Part shown: positions 36,113-48,882 of the stretch, piece after piece
Layout: every line of letters starts with the position of its first letter
Position numbering within the stretch: position 1 is the stretch's first letter
Position numbers and translations under genes: made by a program
Notes under the pieces: generated by a model
Told to the model about the DNA's origin: nothing
Databases searched by the model: none
The model's input: the letters and a program-made list of their open reading frames with translations, nothing else
Origin: Certhia americana
Taxonomy: Eukaryota; Chordata; Aves; Passeriformes; Certhiidae
DNA length: 64,000 nucleotides
Reading direction: 5' to 3'
Assembly: GCA_018697195.1 (NCBI GenBank)
Contig: CM031869.1
Span: forward strand, 15,905,203 to 15,969,202

Positions 36113-36597
36113 TGTTATAAATTTCTCACAATTGGGTTGATCAATCAATAAGGCAATTTATTAATTTGTTGATAGGGTACAAGCAAGCCAGCGCTGGGGG
36201 ACATGGGGAGTCTCTGTTCTCCCAACATATCCATCCATCCTTCAGTCTCTGCCCCTTTTATAGGCAGTTTCTCTGGTTTCTTGTGCTGGGGTACAAGTCA
36301 AAACAAGCCCGAACATGTTGGCTAGCTTACAGTCTCCTAAGCCTGGAGCAGCAGTCACATGCCCTCACCAGGTCTGGGCAAGACCAGAATACTCGCTAGG
36401 CCACACTCTCAGCTAGTAGGCAGCAGTAGTAATGTGAAATATGAAGTTATAGTTTGTGTCGGGTAAATATAAATAATTGGTGCAATTGTGATTGTGAAAC
36501 ATGTAGAATACAGTCATGGAATAGTTATAAAGATGAGTTATATTAAACATAGAAAGCAAAGCATGGAAGAAGGCCCTTTGAATTAATCTTTTGTTCA
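36113..36597 (-). mobile_element. LTR on the minus strand (3' end well defined)
   Basis: Read on the minus strand, a TATA box CCTATAAAAG (36264-36255) is followed by a CCCAGCGCTGGCTTGCTTG motif and a poly(A) signal AATAAA (36162-36157). It finishes AATTTATAACA at 36113. The 3' half resembles that of the LTR ending at 37330. The 5' limit (about 36597, TGTGAACAAAAG) is a guess and no target duplication was found. Confidence 0.65.
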
Positions 36598-36623
36598 CAA
36601 TTTACTACTATAGATCTTAAGTT

Positions 36624-37330
36624 GTAAGAATGTGTGAATTATAACTTTAGATATTGCTTTTCTTTTAACAAATACTTTATACTTGTAATTAAGCCCTAAG
36701 CTGTTTTAGAATATTGCTTTGTACTAAAGATTTTTAAAACTGTAGCTTTAAAATGTGTAAGAGATTTAAACCTAAGAAGAAAGTGAGCCTATCTCACAAT
36801 TTCTAACAAAACAGTGAAGAAAACAGCTGGAGAAAGGAAGATGGACATCAACCCGCTGACGAATGGTTTCAAAAAAGGAAGCTAGACATTACTATTATAG
36901 ATTAATAGTCCTAGAAAATAGAAACTAGACCTCAACATCTGGACAAACACATCCCAGAGTGTATTTTCTGGGAAAAATGGATCACAATGGAGTATAGAAA
37001 TTGTGAAGACACCAGCTATCAATATCATTGATTTTACATCCTGAAGTTTGCATCCTGGGAGGAATGGATCACAATGGAGTATAGAAATTGTGAAGGAACT
37101 AGCTATCTGAAGTACAGAATTGTGACGCAAAAACTAGAATTAGAAACTGCTGAGAAAGCCTCCAGGTATACATATAAACACCAGTAGGCCTCAGCATTCG
37201 GTGTGCAGTTAGAGGGAGAGATCCCACTCCTGCACCCAGCGCTGATTTGCTTGTATTTTACCATATTAATTAATGAATTGAATTACTGGTTGATATATTG
37301 GCTGAGTCAAGCTCCTCATTTCTAACAGCA
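36624..37330 (+). mobile_element. LTR on the plus strand with U3 enhancer-type direct repeat
   Basis: It has TGTAAGAA at 36624 and TTCTAACA at 37330, an 8-bp terminal inverted repeat with one mismatch. A direct repeat with ATGGATCACAATGGAGTATA cores starts at 36977 and 37064 (period 87), in the U3 position. A TATA-like TATACATATAAAC lies near 37168 and a CCCAGCGCTGATTTGCTTG motif near 37238, matching the motif in the opposite-strand LTR at 36113. No exact target duplication was found. Confidence 0.65.
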
Positions 37331-39547
37331 AGTCTCTACATGTTCACACAAGCCTCAGTCTTTGCACTATTTTTGCAGTTTTTCCTTATACATAAAGGTG
37401 GGTGCAATTCATAATTATTTGTTACATAGTGGCAAAAATACATAATACCAAAGTCAGTAATTCACACCAAAGGGATTCAAAATAAAATAATGAAATTTTA
37501 TGTTTCTTTGCCTTATGTCCATGGTTTACTTTAAGCTCAGTATCCTAATTTATATAAATCCCGTGATTTGTTTCCATAATGACATGAATCGCCATATAAC
37601 ATCTCACATTGTTTTTGATCTGATCTTCACAATTAGGTCATATATCTGAAAAAACCCAGAAAGAACAGCAATGAGAAATTTTGTTTTCTGTGTCCTTTTT
37701 CCTGTCACCAAGTAACACATTCATCTGCATACAGGTCTTTGGAAAGCCTTAACAGTGCAGGAGTAAGATAGCTGCTTTGTTCTTCCTGATTCATCCTGAT
37801 TTACACCAGCCACTGTTTCTTGCAGTGGCTGGTATAAAAGGACGATTTCTTAAGATGAAGACAGCTTGGCAATGGGGGCAGAAGAAATGCCCACATGAGC
37901 AGTCCTTCTCTTTAAAAACTGGAAAGTAGCTGTGTGTTTCTTTTTGTACTTCCTAGGGACTAAGGGAATTGGTTTTAAGTGTGGATTTCAGAGTGCTGTC
38001 TGGCATGGGGTGTCCATGTTTCATCTCCATCTAGCAAGGTTTGCCTGCTAAGGAAAAGTTAAGCAAGTCAGGCATGGTTTACTTACAGTGCTGATATAAT
38101 CTGTACATAGATCAGTCAAAGGTATCATTCATGTCTTAAAAAATGCATGCAGAATTTTGTATACCCTTGGAAAGAGGGGGAAATTGTGAAGACACGTCTG
38201 CATGGAATCCCTGCCACAGACATGCCCTGTGGCTTTGTCCATGCTGGGCAGCCAGGCAGACATCACTTAGAATCTGCACCTTTACTGAGAGAAAAACAGG
38301 AACAGGTTTTTGGCTTATGGCTTCTTTAAATTCCTGAAGGAAGTGGGTCCTTGATTTTGAAGTTGATAGTTTGCAGCTCAAGAGAAAGTGTGATTTGTAA
38401 AACTAATGACTTAAGGAAATAGTACCACAGAAATGTCAGTTTAAGGAGTGGATGGAATGCAGAAAAAAGGAAAAGTCAAGCTTATCCGTCTTATTCTGTT
38501 ATCTTTTCTAACTGAAGTGTCTGTTCCAAACATCCCTGAAGGGTGCTTAAGCCAAATTTCCAACCTCCCTGTGTCTTATTTACTGTTTCTCAGAAACACA
38601 TGAATCACCCTGATTGAGAGAAAAGGATATTGCATCAAGCTTGTGGATTACCAAAATTACTGAGCTCATATGGAGAAACAGGATTTAGGCAAACGAAATT
38701 ACTTATGTGATTGTTCCTCACTGTGGTAATTCCAGGATATGCTTCTGGTTTTGGTCCCAACTCCAGAGTGATTTTGGAGATGCCATAATTAGGGCAATGA
38801 AAAGGCTTTTTCAGTTTCACAGCTGTACCTAGGGTTGTCAAATGGGGAATAATTTTTTGACTTGAGTAAACATGTAATTTTTGTATTTTATCTGGAAAAT
38901 ACATTGCTGGAAAGAAATTTCTTCTTCTAATAGGAAATCTCCCTTTGTTTCAGCAGAGGTTTTTACTGTGGACTTGTGTAGGACAAATGATAGTAATAAA
39001 GTGAACCATTCGGAAAGGGAGATTTCCAAGTATTTCCAGGATTTGACAGCATACATTTTAGGGAGTGGAAAGATCCAAGCGCCATGAGAGATAATTTTGA
39101 ATGCCTGAACCCTCCTCCCTTACCTTTTAAAAAGGCCTAGAGGCAAAGTTTGTTAAACAGGCAGGTGGGAGGCTGTGTTCTCTGTATGTCCTTAGTTACT
39201 GAATGTGCTTTTGTATGAAGAAGTCAGTCTTTGTCAGAACAGGGACTGGGGCTCAAGAATTTCTTTTCCCAGGGTGATGCTGTGCATGCAGATATTGGTG
39301 CAAAATAGAGCTGAGTCAGGGTGAGGCTCCTCCAACTTCTTGACATGCCTCTTCAGGTAGCTCCTAATGCTCAATAGGGTGTTCCAGCTACAGTTTTGTA
39401 CTGAATTCGACTTAAATATGATTTTAGAAAACAGAAGTTGTATTTTGTGGAGAAGCTAGTTAAGGGATATACGGAATAAATAGACTCCACAACTAGGTAC
39501 ATAGTTATGAAATGGGTATGCATGGGCATCTGGCACAAGTGAGATAG
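37331..39547. other. intronic sequence with no gene
   Basis: No exon, LINE or LTR recognised. The overlapping short open frames near 38136-38381 and 38635-39087 lie on both strands without coding signature. Confidence 0.5.
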
Positions 39548-39975
39548 TTCTCGTGAAAACTTGTGTACTGAGTCTCAGCCTGACTCACATCTTTATTCAC
39601 AAAGATGTTCTATGTGCAATACACTGCACAACCCTTCTATGCATATTCAACCCTGGTCTTGCCTGTCCTCGCCTCGCATGGTAATTAGATCCCTTCTGGG
39701 CATGTGTTGTTTGCTGTGGTGGTTGCACGGGGGTTTCTGGTGGTCTCTGAGGCTGAAGATTATGGTCTTTCTTCATGACAGAACTTTTGAACTTTTCTCC
39801 TTTGCGCGTGCGCTTTTGGTCCCTTGGTGCTTATCTGAGCACGTCTGTTGGCCTGAATCCGTTTGGAGGCAGAGGAGTCCCTTTATCTGGGTTCTTTGCA
39901 TCCCTCGGTCTCCTCGGTATTGTTCTTAATGCAAGAAGCTTCAGAAATTTGCATTTTCCTCTGTCCTTTGTACCA
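39548..39975 (-). mobile_element. probable LTR, ERV1-like
   Basis: On the minus strand a poly(A) signal AATAAAGATG is at about 39599-39590, followed by a short U5 with GACTCAG. Further upstream is a segment with GGAGAAAAGTTCAAAAG, shared in style with the LTR at 48883-49488 (GAGAAGTTCAAAAG). No exact ends or target duplication were found, so limits are approximate. Confidence 0.5.
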
Positions 39976-42900
39976 TGGCAGAGGTTTAAGTAAAAAGGTT
40001 ATAACACAAAATTCTACAGGCTAGACTTTAAATACTTAATTCATATTGCTAATGCAAGTGAACTCCAAAAATCTCTATTTCACTAGTAGTTCCAGGAAAA
40101 AAATTTCTTGCGTGTGACATAGCTGAATTGGAGAAAACAACTGGGGACCCTGTGGACATGTAGCTGGGAATACAATTAGACAAAACTGAAGTGTTATATT
40201 ATCATCTTAACAGGAGTTATAACAGTACAGAAATCATAGGGTAAATCACATTTGCTGCTCCTTGGTTGGAATGCAGTTTGAATGACTTGAAACCAATTCT
40301 AAGACAATTACCCATCCACACGCACCTCCTGAGGGGGATGGAATGTAGAGTGGGGCAGAGCAGAGACAACCAGGCCAGTCTCTGTTGGAGTCTTTGCAGG
40401 GAAGGGAACTTGATAGTACTTTTCAGCTGATAAACCTAATACAAGGGAAGATATCCTCGTAATGAGCCACCAACTGTGGTGAAATCCCTCTCCTTAGATA
40501 AATTTGATTCATTAAAGCCTAATAATAATATTAATGCACCCCTCCATCCCAAAGTTCCCTGCCCCTGAGGTACAACCACCCCTAACTGGACATGTGCTCT
40601 GTGTTCTTTTTTACTGTATCTGTAAAATCAGGACCCATCAGTAACAAAGGTGTGTGCTTTTCTGACTTGAGTCATTGAAGCCCCACCTGAACACGAAGAA
40701 ATAATATAAAAATCAGATGAGAATGGGGGGAAAGTTAAGGAAGACTCCATCATAACTGCTGAGATCTGTCAAGGTGCTGAAGCTGTTCTCCCCCATAGAA
40801 ACACCTGTTGGGTAAGAATCATATTATATGCTTGCTGAACATTTTATTTAGAATTAGAGCTTGTCTGTATTTTCCTTCTAGCATATTTTTGCAGTCAGAC
40901 ACTATCACTGACAACCTTCAAACCTTAACCTGTCGCAATTTTGTATTAATAATGAGTGTTATTCTGTAAACTGTCAGGGTGAATCCTTCCGAGGCGCTGG
41001 CAGTCACTGGCAGTGGGGAACTCACTCCAATAAAGAGGAGACTCTGGCTGTGCTTTTGGAAGTACGAATGGCTTTATGCTGTCAGCTACTATTATTTTTA
41101 TTTACTTATTTTAACTAATCTGCAGGGTGATTAATCTATGGAGAGGACTAGAACTAGTAAATAAAATAAACAAGAAAAAAAATCTCTGTTTCTACGTTGT
41201 TTGGCTTAACTCTGCTGTTACTTGCATTTGTTGTCCATATATCTACTCTGGGCTTGGAGCAAATCACAACTGCAGTGAGTCAAGATTATACTTAAGAAAG
41301 CACTTCCCATATCCCAGCTTCTCACTACTTGATCTGCACACAGCTAAAACAACTTTTCAAAAGATGGTTTTATCAACAGCTGACTTTACAAGAAGCTGTA
41401 CTTTCTTCTTGGACTGACTGGATAGGAAAAAAATTATATTTTCAGAGGCTGAAAGAGTTTATGCTTCATGCTTAGAGGGTCAGAGAAGCTCCTGGTCAGT
41501 AACCCCTGGGTTATAACTGGCACACTGTGACCTCTTTGTGTACTAAACAGTATAATTCTCTTTTCACATACCTCAGGAATACCTTGAACAGTGAGTGCAA
41601 TGCTTTTTTAGGATGATGCTAGACTGTCAGTCTAAGACCAGGCAGTTTTTGCTGGCCTCAGCTATTGGACAGATGGCAACAGGAATTATCCAGCACAGTC
41701 ATGATGTTTGTGAAACAGTGATGGCACAGGCCGTATTTCAGAGCAGTGTGTGACTTGAGAATTGTAGGTGAGCCATTCCCAATTCTTAGGCTGGTCTGGC
41801 TGAGTCAGGGAAGGTTCACCCTGAGGGTCAATAAATCACTGAATACTTGATAATCTGTGTGGGTGAGCCTGACTTCTTACTGGGGGCTATCACAGGGATG
41901 TCAGGGGCAGATTGAGTAGTGCTGTCTTTTTTTTTAACACTTATCAGTGTTAATGTTTTAACATCAGTAGTCTCTTGGGGTACATAGCTTCTTCTCAAAA
42001 GCTTTAACATCCTGAGGAATGCAAAACCTCATTTTTCAGTGACTGTTACATAGACATGAGAGTGTGGAAAGAATGCATATCACTAGAAATGTTTATCTGC
42101 TGTGGCCTAAAATGCAGCAACTAATTGCTCTGGTTTGGCTACATATTGGTCAACCTGGACAACCCTTGCTCAGAGGACGGGCAGTGCAAAGTGAGCTCGG
42201 CATGTGGTTTAACTGATACATCTGCTTTTTTTCTGAAGTTACATCTTCTTTGTCAGTGTTCGCAGCATAGAAACTGATCTATCCTAGAGGATTAGAGTTA
42301 CCCCCATATCTCTGCATATCTCTTCCCTTTCAGATGTATGTAGATCAGAGTGCATAGACCCAAATGATAGTTTGCAGCAGCAGTATGGAAGAGATGCTTC
42401 TTCATCTGCTCTGGGAGTAAAGCACATCAGTAGAAAGGCTGTACTTTTCTGCTGCATGTAGGGATCATGGGAGGTGTGTGTGACCCATAGCAACATTCAG
42501 GCCTAGAGCAGCCCCATGCCATTTGTCCTGGCATGAAAATTCACATTTTGTGTGTGTCCCTACATAATGGGGACCTTCTCCTGACCTCATCAACCAAAGT
42601 GTTCAGTGAGGAATATGTGGTGATGTAAGCAAGAAACACATTTTCCTTACTATGTTCCAGGCTCTTAAACAGATCATTTAGACACTTTGGCTTTCAGTTG
42701 CAGAAGCTTTTGGCATGGTGCTGTACTTAATGCCTTTTTTAATGTTTTATTAGAAGGCAGCATTAGTGCACAGTGGGGCATCTAGATTGTTGCAGGGAAT
42801 AGAGGCATAAAAATAAGAAAGTGCTATCATTATGATAGCAGAAGCAGCAGTTGCTGCCAGCCACTATTGGCTAGCAAACTTAATTTTGGAAACAAATTGT

Positions 42901-43374
42901 CCCCTACTCTGGGCTAGGGCAGTAGGTTGTGTTTTCATTATGTATGCACTATATACAGTTTAGTAAAACCTAATGGTAGACAATTTGTTTTGTTACCATG
43001 TGTTATGTTACTGCATAATTTTAAGGAAAAAGCTGAAGTCTTGTCAGCTTTATTTGAGCTTGTTCAATTTAGACTGAATGTGTCTTTCCTTACACGTAGG
43101 CTGTGATCTTCATCATTGCCTGCAGAGGAGAGGGGATGTGTTTGTCCTCTCCTGTGTTTCTCCTGTCCTCCTGCGAAGTAGAAATGCCTTAGACTCAGCC
43201 ATGTCAGCAAGGAAGCTCCCTTTGCTACCTGATGGTGGTGATGGCAGGATGTTGTTTGTTTCTGTGTGCTGGCATGCATTGCCAGCTCTTGTCCAGCTTG
43301 TCATTCACTGCCCCCCTCAAATCCTCCTCAGCAGGGCTGCTGTCTGTCTATTCATGCCCCAGCATAGATTGATG
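39976..43374. other. intronic sequence with no gene
   Basis: AT-rich, with small ATT-type runs near 40520 and 41085-41110. No recognisable exon or repeat family. Confidence 0.5.
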
Positions 43375-43378
43375 CCAG

Positions 43379-43813
43379 TGCGAGAAACGATGTTCACTAT
43401 TAAATTTCAAAGGCTTATTAAATCTTAACAAAATACAACAAAAGACTGAATAAGGAGAAAGAGCAGCACTGGGAGCAAAGGACTCAACTGCCATCTACTC
43501 ATCCACAAAATTGATACTCTGCTTTTTATACCCCTAGCTCCTACCCAAAGTCTTGTTAGTCAACTCCTTCTTCGCCATCCATTGGTGGGCATCATCTTCT
43601 TACATCTTGACTGAAGGTCATGCGTTGCCATAGTAACAAGCCAACCCTTCCCAAATGTCCCGACTGCCAAGGCCATCCCGTGACAACAATACAATGGCAA
43701 GGGGAAAGAGGACTATGGGAGGACATATTATAGTAACATAACTATACATCTACAAAACCTTTCTTAACATACACATAATATTTACCCCTTAATTGCATTA
43801 CTCATCTGTAACA
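43379..43813 (-). mobile_element. solo LTR with 4-bp target duplication CCAG
   Basis: On the minus strand it runs TGTTACAGATG ... GTTTCTCGCA, with exact CCAG copies on both sides (43375-43378 and 43814-43817). A TATA box GGTATAAAAAGC is at 43533-43522 and an AATAAG signal near 43413. The length is 435 bp with no internal gene. A 4-bp duplication is typical of class I (gamma-like) retroviruses. Confidence 0.85.
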
Positions 43814-43817
43814 CCAG

Positions 43818-44609
43818 GGACTGTCCTGAACAGGTGAAAATAAATGAAGAGGAAATCTAGTTAAAAAACCAGTAAATCTTTCTACTCTACTGTGAGACGT
43901 CTTTTTGAATCTCTCTTTTTATGTAGTAATTTGCTAGTGAAAATCTGAAACTTCACTATCTCTGTCCTGGCTTTACTTTAGTGTCCTTACTCTGGCAGCA
44001 TCTGTTGAAGTTTAACCCAAATGTCTTTTTATTTGAAAAACTATTAAGAAGATGCCCTCAATCACAGATAGTTTGCCAGTTAATCGCCGTGGTCCCTTTT
44101 CATTCTGATGCCTGTCAGGAATGTGATGAGTTCATACCATGAATAGGTGAAAGAACAAGGAGTGTTGGTGATAGGAATTTTTCCTAGTGAAAAGGTGCTT
44201 CCTTAAGTTTCCTGCTGCTATGCAGATCTGCACGAGTTGAAACGGGCAGGCACCCAGGACAACCACAAACTTGAAGCTGTAAAGCAAAAGAGTAAATTTA
44301 TTTCCATTACCTTGTGGTATCCTAATCAAGTTTTCCCTGAAGCAAATGCAGACACTGTGCAGACGCAGGCACTGTTAAACACAAAGCCTCTAGTGGTATA
44401 AACCAGGGCTGACTTCATTGAATCAAGACCACTGATCCTATTGGAGGCTTGGAAGGCAGAGTTATTAAAACACTGAATGTTTGCAACACCACTGATTTTA
44501 ATTTTTTTTCTTTTTTCCCCTCTCTGAAAGGATGCAAACTGAAGACCTTTCACAGTCCTCAATCAAATTATAGACTTCTGTTGCTGGTTTTCTCTGCTAT
44601 TGTAATTAA
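43818..44609. other. intronic sequence with no gene
   Basis: Nothing recognisable between the LTR and the CR1 element. Confidence 0.5.
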
Positions 44610-45919
44610 CCTGCTCCCCTCAAAGAGCTGACAGATATCATTGCCAAATGTCTCTTAAAGATTTTTCATCAGTCTTGGAACCTAGAGGGATCTCAGCTGA
44701 CTGGAAGCTGGTGAACATTGTCCCAGTTTTCAAGAAGGGCAAGAAGGAGGACCCTGGAAATTACAGGCCTGCCAGTCTGACTTCAGTGCTGGCTAAAGTT
44801 ATAGAGAAGATTATTCTGGGAGGTGTTGAAAAACACCTGAAAAACAATATAGTCATTGGTCATGGCCAGCACATCTTTTTGAGGGGAAAGTCTGCTTGTC
44901 AAACCTGATTTCCTTTTATGACAAGGTAGCCCACCTGCTTGACCAAGGGAAGCCAGCTGATATAATCTTTATAGATTTAAGTGAAGCTTTCAGTATGGTC
45001 TCTCACTGTTTCTTTCTGGAGAAAATGTCCAGCATTTAGCTGGATAAACACCTCATGGGGTGGACGAGCAGTTGGGGTACAGGTTGGGTGCAAAGGGTGA
45101 CAGTGACTGGGGTGACATCAGACCTGTCACTAATGGGGCTCTGCAGGGCTCCATCCTCAGCCCTGTGCTCTTCAGCATTTTCATAAATGGCTTGGATGCA
45201 GGACTGGAAGGGATACTGAGCAAATTCACAGATGATACAAAACTTGGAGGAGCTGTTGACTCCCTCAAAGCCAGGGAGGCACTGCAGAGAGACCTTGACA
45301 AATCAGAGTGCTGGGCCATCACCAACTGTATAAAGTTCAACAAGGGCAAGTGCCGGATTCTGCATCTGGGATGGGGTAACCCTGGATCTACAGATTGGGG
45401 AATGAGATGCTGGAAAGCAGTGCTGTGGAAAGGATCCTGAGGACTCTGGTCAGTGGGAAGTTGAACATGAATCAGCAGTGCCCTGGTAGTCAGGAGGGAC
45501 ATCCATGTCCGGGGGAGCAACATGCCCAGCATCTCTGTCCAGGCCAGGGAGGGGATTGTCCCACTCTGCTCTACACTGGGTCAGCCTCACCTCAAGTATT
45601 GTGTGCAGGTTTGGAAACTGCAATATTAAAAAAAAAAAAAATGAAGCTATTAGTGAGTGTCCAAAGGAGGGGAACAAGGATGGGGAAGGCCTTTCAAGTG
45701 CAGCTGAGGGCACTTGGTCTGTTCATCTGGAAAAGAGGAGACAGAGGGGAGACTCATCACAGTTACAACTTCCCTGTGAAGTGGAGGGGCAGGCACTGGT
45801 CCTCTGTAGTTATCAGTGACAGATCCTGAGGGAACAGCCTGAAGTTGTGTCAGGGGAGGTTTAGGTTGGATATAGGAAAGGGCTTTTCACCCATTAGGTG
45901 GTCTGGGAGCAGAGCACTA
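44610..45919 (+). mobile_element. CR1 LINE, degenerate reverse-transcriptase (ORF2) part
   Basis: The sense-strand CR1 starts inside ORF2 with the reverse-transcriptase fingers. DWKLVNIVPVFKKGKKEDPG and NYRPASLTSV are at about 44700-44790, then KSACQT, GSILSPVLFSIFINGLDAGLE at about 45150, and the catalytic region at about 45225-45240, which reads FTDD where CR1 normally has FADD. Stops and frameshifts (for example after 44908 and around 45000) split the frame. The non-coding 3' part follows, with an A-run at 45627-45641 inside it. Family role: target-primed retrotransposition; this copy is dead. Confidence 0.95.
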
Positions 45920-46586
45920 CACAGGATTCTCCACACCTGGGTCTACTTCTGGGTCAGGGGTCTCATCAGCCCCTCTGGAAATCTCAGCCCTCACTCTAGA
46001 GAAGTTGCAGACCATATAGAGGAAATTTATCAGCTGAACTACCAGGAAAGTGGTATCCTTGACATTCAAGGGAAACTGAACATTCTCAAAAAGTGATGTA
46101 ACAGATTCAAAGGAGAAGAAGGAAAGGAAAGGCTGAAAAGCCTCATCCCCTGCTCCTCCTCTAACAAACTGAGTGCAATTACTAATGAACCCCCCAAATA
46201 TGCTACTGGAACTGCAACACAGGGTAGAACGAATAAACCATAAACCAAAAATACCTGGCACCAACTCCAGTACCTTTATAAATTTCCTCTAATTCGTTAT
46301 CACTGACCCCAGCACAATAGCTATCCTAATCCATGCCCCTCTACTGTAAAAACTATGAGTTAGGGACAATACTGGAGCTATTTCCAGTTAAGAAAATAAA
46401 CCTAGGGACCAGGAAGGTATTAAAACCTCAAAAAAGCCTAGGGAACAGAAACACAGAAAGGCCTCCAGCAAGAGAGACATTATGATTTCAAGCAGCAACA
46501 TGGCTACTGACTGCTTTATCCTAATACAGAGTAAGTACAACTAAAATGCAATCAGTAGAAGTTTTTTGTACTGATTGTACAAGTGG
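45920..46586. mobile_element. unidentified 667-bp insertion inside the CR1
   Basis: CR1 similarity stops at 45919 and resumes at 46587. Both edges carry AGAGCACTA (45911-45919 and 46587-46595), a 9-bp target-site-like duplication. The inserted sequence has no TG...CA LTR ends, no clear terminal inverted repeat, no poly(A) tail and no open frame longer than about 115 codons. I do not recognise it. It could be a DNA transposon, a non-LTR piece or a repair product. Confidence 0.6.
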
Positions 46587-46768
46587 AGAGCACTAAAACA
46601 GGCTCTCCAGGGCAGAGGTCACAGCACTAGACCTGACAGAATTCAAGAAGTGTTTGGACAATACTCTCAGGCATAGCTTGTGACTCTTGGGGATGGTTCT
46701 GTGCAGGGTCTGGAGTTAATCCAATGATCTTTGTGGATGTCTTCCAGCTCAGCATATTCTGTGATTCT
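46587..46768 (+). mobile_element. CR1 LINE 3' end (continuation)
   Basis: This resumes the element with GGCTCTCCAGGG, ACCTGACAGAATTCAAGAAG and TGTTTGGACAA, and ends in the family's terminal repeat ATTCTGTGATTCT at 46768. With 44610-45919 it makes a roughly 1.5-kb 5'-truncated CR1. Confidence 0.93.
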
Positions 46769-48878
46769 GCATGTGGAACTATTGAGTACACAAGCAAAAG
46801 GCAAGGTCTGCACTGGTGTCGATGTCCCAGCATTCACCAGCTCTGTTAGCCTCCAGGCTGTGGAGTCCGGAGCAAGGAAATCTGCCTGGGATGAGGCCAT
46901 GGGGAAGCTTGTTTCAAGGTGAGCAGCACAGGTGGCATTGCTCCTGATTTAGGGGCTTTCTAAACAGAGACACAGGGCCTAGTTCAGAAAGGAGATGTTC
47001 ATTCTGTGCAGAGGGTGCAAGGTAAAAGCTTTCCACAAATCAAGCACACCAATTCTGAAAACTTTACACTACATATAGATTTTAGCAAACAAATCACAGC
47101 TCATTGGTCACAAGTTACCTAATCCTCTTATTAATTAGTACCCTACTTCTTTTCATTAATTATTCTCTTGCTTCATATCTAATTAGTCCACATGTTCAGT
47201 CTTTCCCTTTTATTGAGTCAGTGGTTTTTTTGAGACATTGGTCTCAATCTTACACTTCTGGACTCAAGAGGCTGTGAACTGGTACCAATCCCTTGCATTA
47301 CAAAGGGCACAGGAACACCTGTGACAAGAGATATCTAGGTGACAAGAGACACAGCAGAAGATAATGTCACAACAGGAAGACCCCAGACTATGCAATAAAA
47401 GTTCGGGTGGTCCTTTGTTCAGGATCAAGCTATGAGGTCTGTTTCTCTGATAAGGCAACACCCTATTCCACAACCCCATTCTCATTCTCTGTAACTCTCT
47501 TCATGAATTGTTAACTATTTCTGACTCTTGAGATGTCAGCATCAGCATAGCTGCTCTTTTGTTGACTATAGCAGGTCCTGCCTGTAGCTGATTGAATCCT
47601 GCCAGCTTGTGTCATGCAGAATCCCATTAGAGCAGGGGCTGCTGTGTCTCCACACTCCTGCAGCCGAGCACTGATGTTCCTATTGTGAACCAAGAGCACA
47701 CTCCAGTGGAGCTGGGCTATACTGTCCAGGCTGTGGCTGTCCCGGTGCACTGGCACCTGCCAAAAGTCTGGGTTGGTTTTTTTATGCCTTTTGGGGTGTT
47801 TTTTATTATGTTTCTCAACCAGTACATGCCACTTAAAAAAAAAAAATTAGTTTCTTCTGTTCATTGACACTTTTTTGATCTAAATTGGTCGAGTTGCATG
47901 TATTCTTGTTCCTGTTGTTGTTTACTCTGTAAATAGAAAATAAGAGACAGGGCCATGAGGGAGGATATTTCCTCCAAATTGACGACATAACTCTTTTTTT
48001 TCTTTTATTTTTTTTTTTCCGTTCACTGTTCAGCACAATCAGAGTTTCTCTATTTCCATTTGGTCCTGAACATTTACCTTTATGTTTTATTTTTGTATGT
48101 TGATAAAATAATAGGCATGAGTTTGCTATACCCATCCTCAACCTATTTAATCTGTTCCAGATTGTAAGTGGAACACACAGAATAATAAAATGCGAGCAGA
48201 AAAGAGTTAAAAACAATGCTTTTCTGGTTTAGGTGAAATCTGGATGTGCTAAGAACTCATCTGTGAGATGGGAATTTTGCCCTGTCTTCTTTCTGAATCT
48301 GTAGTTTGGATTTTGGAAGTTTACAGTTATCTCTGGGCACAGTTACATTCTTATTCATACATGATCTTTTTCTCCAATGTGAATACAGTTGCCTCTGTCA
48401 TGCTGTGCCAAGATAGATACTTGTTATATTGCTGGACTAAAAATGTTGTGTTCAGTGGCTCTGAATGAGGTTAAGCTTCCATGAAAGGTGCTGACTGTCA
48501 AACTTCCGGTTTTTGTTTCTGTGAGAAGCCCAATAAGGACTGTTTAAACCAAGCTCTCTGCAGTATATAGCCACTTAAATAAATGTTTCATGTAGTCATG
48601 TTTTAAAATATCGCAGTTGACTTTGTAACCACTCTACAGAAAATAAATAATTGATGACATTTATGGCAATCAAAGTGTAATTTCTGCTTGCATTTTCATG
48701 ATGGAACATTTCATAAAATTAATTTATTTCCCATATTTGTGCATAGAAAAGATCTCAGTAGCACTGTGGAGTGAGAAATTCTAGTGTTAAGAATTTATTT
48801 GTGTGAACTTCATTCCCAGAAATGGATGCTTGTGAATACTTAATGAACCATTGTGAATGATTATGGAGGCTCTGTGTG
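46769..48878. other. intronic sequence, possible old LTR, no gene
   Basis: No exon seen. The stretch 46930-47510 has LTR-like traits (an AATAAAA at about 47394) but no definable ends. A- and T-runs lie at 47834-47846 and 47994-48018. Confidence 0.45.
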
Positions 48879-48882
48879 GAAG

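Noticed and set aside
46140..46400. Part of the CR1 insertion as a nuclear mitochondrial copy, because of its C/A-rich strand composition.
   Set aside because: No stretch could be matched to a recognisable bird mitochondrial gene in any frame.
46930..47510. Possible further LTR (AATAAAA at about 47394 and an LTR-like style).
   Set aside because: No defined ends, target duplication or convincing TATA/poly(A) spacing, so not listed as a feature.
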